6,832 nt of DNA from Candidatus Fermentibacteraceae bacterium (GTDB lineage Bacteria; Fermentibacterota; Fermentibacteria; Fermentibacterales; JCC-6), in the NCBI GenBank assembly GCA_029932015.1, contig JAOZQW010000118.1, positions 1 to 6,832 on the forward strand, given 5' to 3'. Numbering within the stretch: the stretch's first letter is position 1; every line of letters begins with the position of its first letter. Both the position numbers and the translations under genes were made by a program. The notes below the pieces were generated by a model that worked only from the letters and a program-made list of their open reading frames with translations, ran no database searches and was not told the DNA's origin. Shown here in pieces: positions 5,969 through 6,832 of this stretch.

Positions 5969-6054
5969 TGGTGGCGAGGGGTGGATTCGAACCACCGAAG
6001 GCGTCCGCCAACAGATTTACAGTCTGCCCCCTTTGACCACTCGGGAACCTCGCC
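5969..6054 (-). tRNA. tRNA-Tyr (anticodon GUA)
   Basis: This is a class II tRNA of 86 nt including CCA. Acceptor GGCGAGG pairs with CCTCGCC. The anticodon stem GCAGA/TCTGT (one G-U) encloses CTGTAAA with anticodon GTA. A long variable arm follows, then T stem GGTGG/CCACC with TTCGAAT. A73 and encoded CCA are present. The long variable arm plus GTA anticodon is diagnostic of bacterial tRNA-Tyr. Confidence 0.98.
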
Positions 6055-6098
6055 GGTTATTTATGTATTCAAACAGGCATTTCAGCCTTGTTCTCCTC

Positions 6099-6175
6099 TG
6101 GAGCTGGCGAAGGGACTTGAACCCATAACCTGCTGATTACAAATCAGCTGCTCTACCAGATTGAGCTACGCCAGC
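6099..6175 (-). tRNA. tRNA-Thr (anticodon UGU)
   Basis: Acceptor GCTGGCG pairs with CGCCAGC. The D arm GCTC/GAGC has a 9-nt loop (one base longer than in the other class I tRNAs here). Anticodon stem GCTGA/TCAGC holds loop TTTGTAA with anticodon TGT. The T stem is ATGGG/CCCTT with one G-T pair. U73 and encoded CCA follow. It is the first gene after the promoter and corresponds to thrU of E. coli. Confidence 0.98.
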
Positions 6176-6188
6176 AAAGCGAACCGCA

Positions 6189-6217
6189 AGCATACAGAAA
6201 GCCATTTCCGCTGTCAA
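6189..6217 (-). promoter_or_regulatory. Sigma-70-type promoter of the tRNA-tuf operon
   Basis: The minus strand has TTGACA (6217-6212), a 17-nt spacer and TATGCT (6194-6189): a perfect -35, optimal spacing and a good -10. The 5' end of tRNA-Thr(UGU) follows 13 nt after the -10, so the precursor leader would be only a few nucleotides. The bases just after the -10 (TGCGG) are GC-rich, a feature linked to stringent control of stable-RNA promoters in E. coli; such control here is inferred. Confidence 0.85.
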
Positions 6218-6233
6218 GATTCTTCTGAACGCA

Positions 6234-6263
6234 TTGACGCAGATGAACAGCAATCCTTAGCTT
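6234..6263 (+). promoter_or_regulatory. Weak candidate promoter for the divergent lipoprotein gene
   Basis: The plus strand has TTGACG (6234-6239) followed after 18 nt by TAGCTT (6258-6263), or after 17 nt by TTAGCT. The -35 is good and the -10 is poor. A start near 6270 would leave a leader of about 34 nt that contains the ribosome binding site at 6288-6292. Confidence 0.25.
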
Positions 6264-6277
6264 TACCGGACGATGAA

Positions 6278-6304
6278 CTTATAAATTGGAGGGAAGCCTG
6301 TCAA
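6278..6304 (-). promoter_or_regulatory. Possible second upstream promoter of the tRNA-tuf operon
   Basis: The minus strand carries another TTGACA (6304-6299) and TATAAG (6283-6278). The hexamers are good but the spacer is 15 nt, shorter than ideal. It would be a tandem promoter about 85 bp upstream of the main one. Its -35 overlaps the first base of the divergent gene's start codon and its spacer covers that gene's ribosome binding site. Confidence 0.35.
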
Positions 6305-6832
6305 TGCGATTTTCATACCCGTTCCGCACCATGTTCATCCCTGCTGTCGTCTGCATCCTCACCATTCTCTCCGGATGCGGAGCAGGCAGAGGAATATCAG
6401 AGGAGCTGGAGCAGGTGCCGGGGCTTTCCTTCATGCATGTCCATATTGAGCAGGATTTCAACCTCGACCTTCTTCCTGAGGAATTAAACTCAGTTCTCCC
6501 GATGTGGTTCTGTGACAGTCTCCTTGCCAGGGGGCCGCTTGGTCTAAGCCTGCTTGGCATCAACCTGACTGATCTTTCCCCCCAGCTTCAGTTCCTGACT
6601 GCCGGCATTCCTGAGGACAAGGTTGGTGAGATCGCCGCGTCCGGCTTCGGCTGCGAGCTTGTCGAGAAGAGCGGGTACTTCAACCTGATAGCACCGGGTG
6701 GAAGCCTGTCAGGATCGGTCGCAGGCCGGAACGGCTGGACCTGCACCGTCATAGGCTCCGGAGCCGAATCTGCCGTGCAGCGCTGGCTCGAGCTGGACCC
6801 GGAGGAATCTCTTGCCGGTGATTCTTTGCTGC
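6304..6832 (+). CDS. Predicted lipoprotein of unknown function, N-terminal part (runs off window)
   Basis: The open frame runs 176 codons to the window edge. The start ATG has GGAGG 11 nt upstream. The N-terminus is a lipoprotein signal: MRFSYPFR with two Arg, a hydrophobic core TMFIPAVVCILTIL, and the lipobox LSGC with Cys at residue 25. The next residue is Gly rather than Asp, so by the E. coli rule it would go to the outer membrane if the cell is diderm. The mature part shows no family I recognise. It contains Cys at 70, 117 and 147, Gly/Leu-rich segments (ARGPLGLSLLGINLTDL) and short beta-like stretches. Codon use resembles the neighbouring genes. An ATG at codon 10 would lose the positive n-region and is less likely. 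It is divergent from the tRNA operon and need not be related in function. Confidence 0.8.
   Translation, partial: MRFSYPFRTMFIPAVVCILTILSGCGAGRGISEELEQVPGLSFMHVHIEQDFNLDLLPEELNSVLPMWFCDSLLARGPLGLSLLGINLTDLSPQLQFLTAGIPEDKVGEIAASGFGCELVEKSGYFNLIAPGGSLSGSVAGRNGWTCTVIGSGAESAVQRWLELDPEESLAGDSLL

Overview
The window is core translation and transcription machinery from a bacterium, almost all of it on the minus strand. Read in the direction of transcription (high to low coordinates) the order is tRNA-Thr(UGU), tRNA-Tyr(GUA), tRNA-Gly(UCC), tRNA-Thr(GGU), tuf, rpmG, tRNA-Trp(CCA), secE, nusG, rplK, rplA, rplJ, rplL and the 5' part of rpoB. The first five genes have the same order as thrU-tyrU-glyT-thrT-tufB of Escherichia coli. 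The rest is the widespread secE-nusG-rplKAJL-rpoBC block. A single divergent gene lies at the right edge on the plus strand, a predicted lipoprotein of unknown function that is cut off by the window end.

Organism: a bacterium with moderate-to-high G+C, judged by eye. A lipobox followed by Gly suggests a diderm, but weakly. The RpoB, L11, L1 and L10 proteins are orthodox. EF-Tu and the L7/L12 C-terminal domain depart from near-invariant motifs, so I suspect a sparsely sampled lineage. I cannot name a phylum from sequence inspection alone.

Layout: 1-820 rpoB (5' end); 821-939 spacer with a strong 10-bp hairpin; 940-1317 rplL; 1318-1389 short spacer; 1390-1923 rplJ; 1935-2642 rplA; 2644-3069 rplK; 3070-3173 leader with two hairpins; 3174-3794 nusG; 3835-4071 secE; 4122-4197 tRNA-Trp; 4214-4363 rpmG (TTG start); 4378-5577 tuf; 5578-5705 tuf leader with a purine-rich tract; 5706-6175 four tRNAs; 6176-6303 divergent intergenic region; 6304-6832 lipoprotein (partial). 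No stretch over 300 bases lacks a gene. The spacers between the tRNAs (5782-5848, 5925-5968, 6055-6098) show nothing I recognise.

Function: the tRNA-tuf part appears to be driven by a near-consensus sigma-70-type promoter (TTGACA, 17 nt, TATGCT) 13 nt upstream of the first tRNA. I see no intrinsic terminator (GC hairpin plus U-run) between that promoter and rpoB, so read-through of the whole block is possible, with tRNAs cut out by RNase P and 3' processing. The products act together: EF-Tu and L7/L12/L10/L11 form the elongation-factor delivery and GTPase centre, NusG couples RNA polymerase to the ribosome or Rho, and SecE is part of the SecYEG channel.

I found no sign of a new defence, mobile or biosynthetic system. 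The points worth a second look are regulatory (no L10 leader between rplA and rplJ, the rplL-rpoB hairpin, tandem promoters at the divergent gene) and unusual residues in EF-Tu, L7/L12 and NusG.
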